Part shown: positions 7,171-14,296 of the stretch, piece by piece
Position numbering within the stretch: the first letter of the stretch is position 1
Layout of the letters: each line of letters opens with the position of its first letter
Source: RGIG3009 sp964470515
Lineage (GTDB): Bacteria; Bacillota; Clostridia; Oscillospirales; Acutalibacteraceae
DNA length: 26,572 nt
Assembly (NCBI GenBank): GCA_964470515.1
Contig: CAYYDD010000015.1
Coordinates: 1 to 26,572, forward strand
Direction of reading: 5' to 3'
Program-made: the position numbers and the translations under genes
Notes under the pieces: generated by a model
What the model was told of the DNA's origin: nothing
Database searches by the model: none
What the model saw: the letters and a program-made list of their open reading frames with translations, nothing else

Positions 7171-8340
7171 TTATTTCTCCTTACACGCGTTTTTCAGTAC
7201 GGCGATAGCCTCTCCCAGCACATCCCACGGTATGTTGAGCGCCGGCAGGAGACGCACCTTGTGCTTCGCCGTCAGGCACAGCACGCCGTTTTCGCGGCAC
7301 GCGGCCAACACGTCGGCGGCGGGGCGCTCCGTCTCCACGCCGATCATCAGGCCCATACCCGTCACCGAACGGACACCCGGTGCCCCGAGAAGCTCGTTGA
7401 AAATATACACGCTCTTGCGGCGAACCTCCGCCAGCAGCGCGTCGTCGATGCGGTCGAGTATATTGACAGCACCCGCACAGCACACGGGATTGCCGCCGAA
7501 GGTCGAGCCGTGATCGCCGTAGCTCAGCACGTTCGCAACCTTTTGGCCCAGCAACGCCGCGCCCAGCGGCAGACCGCCGCCGATGCCCTTGGCCGTCGTG
7601 ACCACGTCGGGTCGGATACGGTAATACTCATACGCGTACAGATGCCCGCTGCGGCCGTTGCCGGTCTGCACCTCGTCGATCATCAGCACGATATCCTCGC
7701 GCTCACACAGCTCCGCGACCTTGGTGACGTACTCCTTGGTCAGTGTGTTGACACCGCCCTCGCCCTGCACGCATTCCAGCAGGATACCCGCTACCCGGTG
7801 CTTGCTTACGAGCGTCTCCAGTGCCGCGATATCGTTTGCCGGTGTGTGAATAAAGCCGGGAGTCAGCGGCTGATACAGCGCGTGGAAATGCTCCTGCCCG
7901 GTAGCCGCCAGCGTCGTCAGCGTACGACCGTGAAAGCTGTTCTCCAACGTGATGACGGTGCTGTATTCGGCACCCTTGTGCTCGGCGGCGTACTTACGCG
8001 CCACCTTGATGGCGCATTCGTTCGCCTCGGCGCCCGAGTTACCGAAAAACACCTTACTCATCCCGGTGCGCTCGCACAAACGCTGCGCCAGTGCCGCACA
8101 CGGCTCGGTGTAATACAGGTTGGAGGTGTGCTGTACCTGCGACAGCTGCGCCGTCACGGCGGCCTGCCACGCATCGTCGGCAATGCCGAAGGCGTTGACC
8201 GCGATGCCGGAGCCCATATCAATATACCGCTTACCCGCGGTATCCCATAACAGCGAGCCCTTACCGTGCGTGACCTCCACAGGGAAACGGCGGTAGGTGC
8301 CGGCCACGTAGGCCTGATCGCGTTCTGTTAACGTACTCAT
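7171..8340 (-). CDS. argD: Acetylornithine aminotransferase
   Basis: This 389-residue class III PLP aminotransferase converts N-acetylglutamate semialdehyde to N-acetylornithine with glutamate as amino donor. The PLP-binding lysine is Lys251 in TTAKGIGGGLPLGA, the phosphate-binding NSGAEANECA is at 101-110, and the pyridine-nitrogen aspartate is Asp222 in LMIDEVQTGNGR. Length is typical of ArgD. Its ATG overlaps the argB TGA as ATGA, so translation is coupled. The family includes ornithine and succinylornithine aminotransferases with the same motifs. The neighbouring argB, argJ and argF support the acetylornithine assignment, and such enzymes often also serve in lysine synthesis. Confidence 0.95.
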   Translation of the reverse strand: MSTLTERDQAYVAGTYRRFPVEVTHGKGSLLWDTAGKRYIDMGSGIAVNAFGIADDAWQAAVTAQLSQVQHTSNLYYTEPCAALAQRLCERTGMSKVFFGNSGAEANECAIKVARKYAAEHKGAEYSTVITLENSFHGRTLTTLAATGQEHFHALYQPLTPGFIHTPANDIAALETLVSKHRVAGILLECVQGEGGVNTLTKEYVTKVAELCEREDIVLMIDEVQTGNGRSGHLYAYEYYRIRPDVVTTAKGIGGGLPLGAALLGQKVANVLSYGDHGSTFGGNPVCCAGAVNILDRIDDALLAEVRRKSVYIFNELLGAPGVRSVTGMGLMIGVETERPAADVLAACRENGVLCLTAKHKVRLLPALNIPWDVLGEAIAVLKNACKEK

Positions 8341-9206
8341 TTCGGATCCCCCGTTACCATCGTGCCCGCGCCCTCATCCGTTAAGATCTCCATCAGAATG
8401 GAGTGGGGAACACGACCGTCCATAATTACCACGTTTTTCACGCCCTTGTGGATGGCCTCAATGCAGCAATCCACCTTCGGGATCATACCGCCGGATACGA
8501 TACCCTCGTCACACAGCCGTTTTACCTCGGAGATGGTGACCTCCGGGATCAGCGTGGACGGATCGTCCTTGTCGTGAAGCAGACCGGCGATATCCGTCAT
8601 CATTACCAACCGCTCGGCTCCCAGCGCACCCGCGATGTACGCGGCGGCGGTGTCGCCGTTGATGTTGTAGGCGTTGCCTTCGCGGTCACAGCCCAGCGTG
8701 GAAATGACGGGAATATACCCCTTTTCCAGCAGATCGAGCACCGGCCGGATGTGTACCTTGGTGATGCGACCGACGTAGCCGAGCCGCTCGTCGCGCATTT
8801 CGCATTCGATGAGCCGCCCGTCCATACCGGAGATACCCATCGCCTTGCCGCCCTGCTTTTCCAAAAGGTTGACCAGTGTCTTGTTCACCTTACCGGCCAG
8901 CACCATCTGCACGATGTCCACGGTCTCCTTGTCCGTGACGCGCAGGCCGTCCATAAACTCGGGCTGCTTGCCGAGCCTCGCCATCAGCTCGCTGATCTCG
9001 GGGCCGCCGCCGTGCACCAGCACGACCTTGACACCGATGAGCCACAGCAGAACGATATCCTCCATCACCTGTTGCTTGAGCTGCTCGTTTATCATCGCAT
9101 TGCCGCCGTATTTCACCACGACGACCTTGCCGTTGTACCGCTTGATATACGGCAGCGCCTGAGTCAGCACCTCGGCGCGCTGCGCGTTAGAAAATAACGT
9201 ATCCAT
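8337..9206 (-). CDS. argB: Acetylglutamate kinase
   Basis: This 289-residue amino acid kinase phosphorylates N-acetylglutamate, the second step of the pathway. The nucleotide-binding KYGGNAM lies near the start, LVHGGGPEI forms the substrate-binding glycine loop, and GNAYNINGDTAAAYIA is the characteristic later segment. An N-terminal helix (about 25 residues before the first strand) is present. This is the feature of arginine-sensitive, hexameric NAGK enzymes, so feedback inhibition by arginine is likely, in keeping with a cyclic pathway through ArgJ. The ATG at 9206 is preferred over a GTG at 9215 because GAGGTG sits 6 nt upstream of the ATG. The gene follows argJ after 10 nt and overlaps argD by 4 nt. 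Confidence 0.95.
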   Translation of the reverse strand: MDTLFSNAQRAEVLTQALPYIKRYNGKVVVVKYGGNAMINEQLKQQVMEDIVLLWLIGVKVVLVHGGGPEISELMARLGKQPEFMDGLRVTDKETVDIVQMVLAGKVNKTLVNLLEKQGGKAMGISGMDGRLIECEMRDERLGYVGRITKVHIRPVLDLLEKGYIPVISTLGCDREGNAYNINGDTAAAYIAGALGAERLVMMTDIAGLLHDKDDPSTLIPEVTISEVKRLCDEGIVSGGMIPKVDCCIEAIHKGVKNVVIMDGRVPHSILMEILTDEGAGTMVTGDPK

Positions 9207-9216
9207 TTTGTTCACC

Positions 9217-10434
9217 TCACGTCCGGTAATCGCCGTTGATCTTCACGTAATCGTAGGTCAGATCGCAGCCCCACGCCGTGGCCGCAGCATCGCCGCTGTC
9301 CAGCGTGATGAGTATGTCGATCTCCTTTTCCAGCAGGATCTCCTTGGCTTTCTCCTCCGAGAACGGCACGCCCGCGCCGTTCTCACACACCGCGATCAGT
9401 CCCTTGGCCGAACGGAAAGCCACGCCCACCTTGGTAACGTCCACCGCCGCGCCGCTGTAGCCGATGGCGCACAGCACACGACCCCAGTTGGCATCCGCGC
9501 CGAACATTGCCGCCTTGAGCAGGCTGGAGCAGATGACGCTCTTTGCCACCGTCTTGGCGGTCGCCTCGTCGGCCGCACCGCTGACGTGACATTCCAGCAG
9601 CTTGGTCGCACCCTCGCCGTCTGCGGCGATCAGGCGGCACAGCTGCACGGTTACCGTGTTGAGCGCCTGCATAAACTCTGCGAAATCCGCGTTTTCCTCG
9701 GTGATCTCAGCGTTACCGGCGAGACCGTTCGCCAGCACGGTCACCATATCGTTGGTAGAGGTGTCGCCGTCGATGCTCACCATATTGAAGGTGCTCTGAA
9801 TATCCGCCGACAGTGCTTTTTGCAGCATCGCGGGGGAGATGGCGGCATCCGTCGTCAGGAACACCAGCATCGTCGCCATATTCGGGTGGATCATACCGCT
9901 GCCCTTGGCGATACCGCCCAGACGGCATACCTTGCCGCCCACCGTGAAGGACACGGCGACCTCTTTTTTGATGGTATCGGTAGTCATAATAGCCTCGGCC
10001 GCCGCCTCGCCGCCCTCGCAGGAGAGTCCCTCAGCCAGTGCCGGCAGACCGTTCGCAATGGGGGTGATATCCAGCGGCTGACCGATGACGCCTGTGGAGG
10101 CCACCACAACGTCCTCCGCCGCGACGGGCAGCACCTCCGCCACCAGACGGCTCATCGCCTCCGCGACCTCAATGCCGTCGGCGTTGCAGGTGTTGGCGTT
10201 GCCGCTGTTGCAGATGACCGCCTGCGCCCGGCCGTTCGCCAGATGCTGCTTCGTCACCGTCAGCGGCGCACCCTTGACCAGATTGGTGGTGTAGACCGCT
10301 GCCGCGGCAGCCGGTACGTCACTGCATATGAGCGCCACATCGCGCTTTGTGCGGTTGTGGCGGATGCCGCAGTGGATACCGTTTGCCTTAAACCCTTTGG
10401 CAGCACACACGCCGCCGGAAATCAACTCTACCAT
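9217..10434 (-). CDS. argJ: Glutamate N-acetyltransferase / ornithine acetyltransferase
   Basis: This 405-residue ArgJ transfers the acetyl group from acetylornithine to glutamate, making the pathway cyclic. Bifunctional members also use acetyl-CoA. It is made as a precursor that cleaves itself before a conserved Thr. Here that is the Ala187-Thr188 bond within HPNMATMLVFLTTDA, and the KGSGMIHP segment before it is intact. Other family stretches include CNSGNANTC and VASTGVIGQPL. The ATG at 10434 follows AAGGAG at 7 nt; an upstream in-frame start would run through the argC stop. No argA-like or argE-like gene is visible in the window, consistent with ArgJ covering those steps, though mono- and bifunctional types cannot be told apart by eye. 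Confidence 0.95.
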   Translation of the reverse strand: MVELISGGVCAAKGFKANGIHCGIRHNRTKRDVALICSDVPAAAAAVYTTNLVKGAPLTVTKQHLANGRAQAVICNSGNANTCNADGIEVAEAMSRLVAEVLPVAAEDVVVASTGVIGQPLDITPIANGLPALAEGLSCEGGEAAAEAIMTTDTIKKEVAVSFTVGGKVCRLGGIAKGSGMIHPNMATMLVFLTTDAAISPAMLQKALSADIQSTFNMVSIDGDTSTNDMVTVLANGLAGNAEITEENADFAEFMQALNTVTVQLCRLIAADGEGATKLLECHVSGAADEATAKTVAKSVICSSLLKAAMFGADANWGRVLCAIGYSGAAVDVTKVGVAFRSAKGLIAVCENGAGVPFSEEKAKEILLEKEIDILITLDSGDAAATAWGCDLTYDYVKINGDYRT

Positions 10435-10445
10435 GATCCTTCTCC

Positions 10446-11363
10446 TTATACACACAGCCCGGTGGCTTCATCCGCACCGAGCACAATATTCATATTCTGG
10501 ATCGCCGCGCCCGACGCACCCTTGCCGAGATTGTCGAACAGTGCGGTGACCATCGTCTGCGTTTCGTGGCCGGTGACGAGGATGCGCAACGTATCCTTAC
10601 CGGCCAGCGTGTCGGCGTAGATCACGCTCTCGTCGCCGCCCAACGGCGCGACGGTCACCAGCCGCTGACCCGCGTAATGGTCACTGAGCTCCGCCCATAC
10701 CTTGGCGGCATCAAAACCCGGCAGCAGCACGGAGGTGGCCATACCCTCGTAAAAATCACCCAGAACGGGCGAGAACACCGGGGGCTGTGCCAAGCCGCAC
10801 ACCGCCTGCATCTCCGGCAGATGCTTGTGCTTCAGCGTCGTGCCGTAAATGCGGTGGCTCTCGTGACGGGGGTCGCGGTGCTCATCCTCGTATTCCGCGA
10901 TCAGACTTTTACCGCCGCCGCTGTAGCCTGTCAGGGAGTAGGCGGTCAGCGGGAAGTCGGCGGGGATCACACCACGCGCGACCAGCGGATACACCGAGGC
11001 GATAAAGCCGCTTGCGTGGCAGCCGGGATTGGCGATACGTCGGGATGCGACGATCGCCTCGCGGTGTGCCGCCGACAGCTCGGGAAACCCGTACGCCCAG
11101 CCCGGCGCGGTACGGTGCGCGGTGGAGGTGTCGATAATGACGACCTTCGCGTCACCTGCCAGCGCGACCGATTCGCGGGCCGCGTCATCCGGCAGGCACA
11201 AGAACGCCACGTCCGCCTGCCGCAATGCCTCCGCACGGGCGGCGGGATCCTTGCGGCGGTCATCCGGCAGGGTCAGTACGGTCAGATCGTCCCGCGTTGC
11301 CAGCCGCTCGTGGATACGCAGACCGGTGGTACCGGCACTACCGTCGATAAATACAGTTTTCAT
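10446..11363 (-). CDS. argC: N-acetyl-gamma-glutamyl-phosphate reductase, short type
   Basis: This 305-residue enzyme reduces N-acetylglutamyl phosphate to the semialdehyde with NADPH. The nucleotide-binding start MKTVFIDGSAGTTG and active-site Cys115 in IANPGCHASGF are clear, as is the substrate segment SLTGYSGGGK. The length and the compact N-terminus fit the shorter ArgC form (about 310 residues) rather than the roughly 345-residue form of B. subtilis. The ATG at 11363 overlaps the argH TGA as ATGA. Longer upstream starts would lie inside argH. The ribosome site is weak (AGAGATG inside the argH end), so translation probably depends on coupling to argH. Confidence 0.94.
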   Translation of the reverse strand: MKTVFIDGSAGTTGLRIHERLATRDDLTVLTLPDDRRKDPAARAEALRQADVAFLCLPDDAARESVALAGDAKVVIIDTSTAHRTAPGWAYGFPELSAAHREAIVASRRIANPGCHASGFIASVYPLVARGVIPADFPLTAYSLTGYSGGGKSLIAEYEDEHRDPRHESHRIYGTTLKHKHLPEMQAVCGLAQPPVFSPVLGDFYEGMATSVLLPGFDAAKVWAELSDHYAGQRLVTVAPLGGDESVIYADTLAGKDTLRILVTGHETQTMVTALFDNLGKGASGAAIQNMNIVLGADEATGLCV

Positions 11364-12736
11364 ACGCTCAACATCTCTTTCACATAGGCGATCTGCGCTT
11401 CCACCGAGGATACGGACGTACCGCCCTCGCTGATGCGCCGTTCCACACACGCGTCCAGGTCGATGGCCTCAAACACGCTGTCGTCAAACAACTCGCTGTA
11501 CTCGCGGTAGACGGACAGCGGTAGCGTTTCCAGTACCAGTCCGTCCGCCATACAACGCGCGACCAGCTGGCCGGAGATCTTATAGGCATCGCGGAACGGC
11601 AGCCCGTGGGCGACCATCCAGTCTGCCAGATCGGTGGCGTTGATAAAGCCGTTCTGCGCGGCGCTGCGCATCGTATCGGGCCGCGCCGTCATCGTGCGGA
11701 TCATACCTGTGAACACGGGCAGACACAGTTTTACGGTCTCTACCGCGTCGAACACGCCTTCCTTGTCCTCCTGCATATCCTTGTTGTACGCCAGCGGCAG
11801 ACCCTTAAGCATCGTCAGCGCCGCCATCAGATCGCCGTACACGCGACCGGTCTTGCCGCGTACCAGCTCCGCCATATCGGGGTTTTTCTTCTGCGGCATA
11901 ATGGAGGAGCCGGTGGTAAACGCATCCGACAGCTCCACAAACTTAAATTCCCAGCTCGACCAGAGAATGATCTCCTCCGAGAAGCGGGACAAATGCATCA
12001 TCAGAATAGACAGCGCGCTCAGCAGCTCTACGCAGAAATCGCGGTCGGACACACCGTCCAGACTGTTGCGGCACACCCCGTCAAAGCCGAGCTGTGCGGC
12101 CTCAAAGCGGCGGTCGGTCGGGTAGGTGGTACCCGCCAGTGCGCAGCAGCCGATGGGGGAGTAATTCATACGGCGACGGCAGTCGGAGAGACGCTCGCGG
12201 TCGCGCAGCAGCATCATCGCATAGGCCATCAGGTGATGCCCGAACGTGATGGGCTGCGCCCGTTGCAGATGCGTGTAGCCCGGCAGGATCGCTGCCTTGT
12301 TGGCCTCGGCCTGCTCGGTCACGGCGGTCAGCAGGTCGTTTATCTGCTGTACCACGGTGTCGATCTCCTCACGCAGATACATCCGCAGATCCAGTGCGAC
12401 CTGATCGTTTCGGCTACGGGCGGTGTGCAACTTTTTGCCGACCGCACCGATGCGCTCGGTCAGCACCTGTTCTACGAACATATGAATGTCCTCGCAGGAC
12501 GTATCGAAGGTCAGCGCACCGCTGTCCAGCTCGTTTAGAATGCCCTGTAGCCCGTCAATGAGCTGTGCGGCCTCCGTTTCCGTGATGATACCCTGCGCAC
12601 CCAGCATCGCGGCGTGAGCCATACTGCCGGTGATATCCTGCCGGTACATCACGTGATCGAACCGGATGGAAGAATTAAAATCGTCTGCGAGCTTGTCGGT
12701 CGCGCCGTCCGTTCTGCCCGCCCAAAGCTTAGCCAT
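11360..12736 (-). CDS. argH: Argininosuccinate lyase
   Basis: This 458-residue member of the fumarase/aspartase superfamily splits argininosuccinate into arginine and fumarate, the last step of the pathway. The superfamily signature TGSSIMPQKKNPD lies at about 275-287. The conserved catalytic His is His156 in YTHLQRAQP, and TARSRNDQVALD is at 105-116. Length is normal. The ATG at 12736 follows AAAGGAG at about 6 nt. It is second in the operon, 118 nt after argG, and that gap holds a terminator-like hairpin. No promoter is obvious in the gap, so expression probably depends on read-through from argG. Its end overlaps argC. Confidence 0.96.
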   Translation of the reverse strand: MAKLWAGRTDGATDKLADDFNSSIRFDHVMYRQDITGSMAHAAMLGAQGIITETEAAQLIDGLQGILNELDSGALTFDTSCEDIHMFVEQVLTERIGAVGKKLHTARSRNDQVALDLRMYLREEIDTVVQQINDLLTAVTEQAEANKAAILPGYTHLQRAQPITFGHHLMAYAMMLLRDRERLSDCRRRMNYSPIGCCALAGTTYPTDRRFEAAQLGFDGVCRNSLDGVSDRDFCVELLSALSILMMHLSRFSEEIILWSSWEFKFVELSDAFTTGSSIMPQKKNPDMAELVRGKTGRVYGDLMAALTMLKGLPLAYNKDMQEDKEGVFDAVETVKLCLPVFTGMIRTMTARPDTMRSAAQNGFINATDLADWMVAHGLPFRDAYKISGQLVARCMADGLVLETLPLSVYREYSELFDDSVFEAIDLDACVERRISEGGTSVSSVEAQIAYVKEMLSV

Positions 12737-12805
12737 AGCTGCTCCTTTCACCTTTCGCCTCGCTAAAGGGACGATGAGGGGTAGTCGTCGTTTTCGCCAT
12801 CATTT

Positions 12806-12847
12806 AAAAATCAGACTATCCTGCACGGTCCCCGTGCAGGATATCTG
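12806..12847 (-). terminator. Terminator-like hairpin between argG and argH
   Basis: An 11-bp perfect stem (ATCCTGCACGG and complement, 3-nt loop) at 12818-12842 is extended by a second 4-bp pairing (CAGA/TCTG) across a small internal loop. On the minus strand it is followed at once by ATTTTT. The short T-run suggests partial termination that could set argG above the downstream genes. The rest of the 118-nt gap shows no recognisable promoter. Confidence 0.6.
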
Positions 12848-12854
12848 TCAAACG

Positions 12855-14072
12855 TTATTTTTTGCCGTCGACCAGTGCCTGCACCGTGATCGGCAGACCG
12901 TACAGATTGATAAAGCCCTCGGCATCTTTCTGGTTGTAATCGCTCTCACCGAAGGTCGCGATCTCCTCGCTGTACAGCGTGTAGGAGCTCCACACACCGG
13001 CGTTGATGACGTTGCCCTTGTACAGCTTCAGGCGTACCTTACCGGTCACGCGCTCCTGCGTCTTGTCAACGAAGGCGCTCATCGCCTCGCGCAGGGGCGT
13101 GAACCACTGACCGTTGTACACCAGCTCCGCGAAGGTGATGGCCATACGCTGCTTCTCGTGCAGGGTCATCTTGTCGAGGCAGATGCTCTCCAGCACGCTG
13201 TGCGCCTTGTAGAGGATCGTACCGCCGGGAGTCTCATACACGCCGCGGCATTTCATACCGACCAAGCGGTTTTCCACGATGTCGATGATACCAATGCCGT
13301 TCGCGCCTCCCAGCTCGTTGAGCTTGAGAATGATCTGCTTCGCGGTCAGCTTCTCGCCGTCCAGCGCCACAGGAACGCCCTGCTCAAAGTCCAGCGTCAC
13401 GTAGGTGGGAACGTCGGGAGCCTGAACGGGGGACACGCCCATCTCCAGGAAGCCTTCCTTCTCGTACTGCGGCTCGTTGCCGGTATCCTCCAGATCCATA
13501 CCCTCGTGGGACAGATGCCACAGGTTCTTATCCTTGGAATAGTTGGTCTCGCGGTTGATCTTCAGCGGGATGCTGTGCGCCTCAGCGTATGCGATCTCTT
13601 CCTCGCGGGACTTGATATCCCACTCACGCCACGGGGCGATGATGGGCATACTCGGTGCAAAATGCTTGATAGCCAGCTCAAAGCGCACCTGATCGTTGCC
13701 CTTGCCGGTGCAGCCGTGGCAGATCGCGTCCGCACCTTCCTTGATGGCGATCTCGACCAAGCCCTTGGCGATGCAGGGACGTGCGTGGCTGGTGCCCAGC
13801 AGGTACTCCTCGTACACCGCACCCGCCTTGACGCAGGGGATGATGTAATCGTCCACGTACTCCTCGGTCAGATCCAGCACGTACAGCTTGGACGCGCCGG
13901 TTTTGAGAGCCTTTTCCTCCAGACCCTCCAGCTCATCCGCCTGCCCCACGTTGCCGGACACGGCGATGACCTCGCAGTTGTTGTAGTTTTCCTTCAGCCA
14001 CGGGATGATGATGGAGGTATCCAGACCACCCGAGTACGCCAGTACGACCTTCTTGATGTTTTCCTTGTTCAT
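12855..14072 (-). CDS. argG: Argininosuccinate synthase
   Basis: This 405-residue enzyme condenses citrulline and aspartate with ATP to argininosuccinate. The N-terminal PP-loop is AYSGGLDTS at about residues 12-20, followed by SGNVGQADE. The family stretches GTSHARPCIAK and CHGCTGKGNDQVRFE are intact. Length is typical. The ATG at 14072 lies 9 nt after GGGAGG; the longer frame to 14165 would cross the promoter and is rejected. It is the promoter-proximal gene of the arginine block. It is expressed from a consensus promoter overlapped downstream by ARG-box-like operators, so ArgR repression by arginine is expected. A terminator-like hairpin follows it. Confidence 0.96.
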   Translation of the reverse strand: MNKENIKKVVLAYSGGLDTSIIIPWLKENYNNCEVIAVSGNVGQADELEGLEEKALKTGASKLYVLDLTEEYVDDYIIPCVKAGAVYEEYLLGTSHARPCIAKGLVEIAIKEGADAICHGCTGKGNDQVRFELAIKHFAPSMPIIAPWREWDIKSREEEIAYAEAHSIPLKINRETNYSKDKNLWHLSHEGMDLEDTGNEPQYEKEGFLEMGVSPVQAPDVPTYVTLDFEQGVPVALDGEKLTAKQIILKLNELGGANGIGIIDIVENRLVGMKCRGVYETPGGTILYKAHSVLESICLDKMTLHEKQRMAITFAELVYNGQWFTPLREAMSAFVDKTQERVTGKVRLKLYKGNVINAGVWSSYTLYSEEIATFGESDYNQKDAEGFINLYGLPITVQALVDGKK

Positions 14073-14085
14073 TGTATGCAGCCTC

Positions 14086-14123
14086 CCAGAATAAATATTC
14101 ACAATATTCATCGAATATGCAAC
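14086..14123 (-). promoter_or_regulatory. Tandem ARG boxes, predicted ArgR operator of argG
   Basis: Two 18-bp elements 2 bp apart lie between the -10 box and the argG start codon. On the minus strand the first (14086-14103) reads TGTGAATATTTATTCTGG and fits TNTGAATWWWWATTCANW at almost every position. The second (14106-14123), GTTGCATATTCGATGAAT, is weaker. Paired boxes with this close spacing are the usual target of ArgR/AhrC. Their position over the start of transcription predicts repression. The argR gene itself is not in the window. Confidence 0.8.
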
Positions 14124-14124
14124 C

Positions 14125-14153
14125 ATTATACACATTAAATATAGGGCTGTCAA
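14125..14153 (-). promoter_or_regulatory. argG promoter, consensus sigma-A type
   Basis: On the minus strand TTGACA (14153-14148) and TATAAT (14130-14125) are separated by exactly 17 bp, a perfect match to the housekeeping consensus. Transcription should begin near 14118, giving a leader of about 46 nt. That is too short for a T-box or an arginine riboswitch. Confidence 0.9.
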
Positions 14154-14160
14154 GTGGCCG

Positions 14161-14178
14161 TTCATAAATATTCAATAT
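14161..14178 (-). promoter_or_regulatory. Third ARG-box-like site upstream of the argG -35 box
   Basis: The minus-strand sequence ATATTGAATATTTATGAA contains TTGAATATTTATGAA, matching the left half and core of an ARG box with changes in the right half. It sits about 7 bp upstream of the -35 hexamer. It could give an ArgR hexamer a second contact or help regulate the divergent radical SAM gene. Confidence 0.55.
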
Positions 14179-14246
14179 TTTGGCACTCTGTACAAGCAAA
14201 CCCCGTTGCGGTGTGTACGAACTGGACAAAAATACAACAAAAGCGG

Positions 14247-14275
14247 TTGCCTGCGGAAAAAAACCGTGATAAAAT
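14247..14275 (+). promoter_or_regulatory. Promoter of the radical SAM-HAD gene
   Basis: TTGCCT (14247-14252) and TAAAAT (14270-14275) are separated by 17 bp. Transcription would start about 15 nt before the start codon. The promoter is divergent from argG, with about 93 bp between the two -35 boxes. Confidence 0.65.
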
Positions 14276-14296
14276 ATACGAAAAGAGGTGACTTAT

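Noticed and set aside
7261..8250. Plus-strand open frame of 329 codons opposite argD, and similar frames opposite argB, argJ, argC, argH and argG
   Set aside because: Each mirrors a well-recognised arginine gene and has no domain signature or plausible translation start.
14073..14118. T-box or riboswitch in the argG leader
   Set aside because: The predicted leader is only about 46 nt, too short for either, and is occupied by ARG-box-like operators.
14073..14165. Longer argG reading frame starting at 14165
   Set aside because: It would place coding sequence over the -35, -10 and operator sites, and the family N-terminus fits the ATG at 14072.
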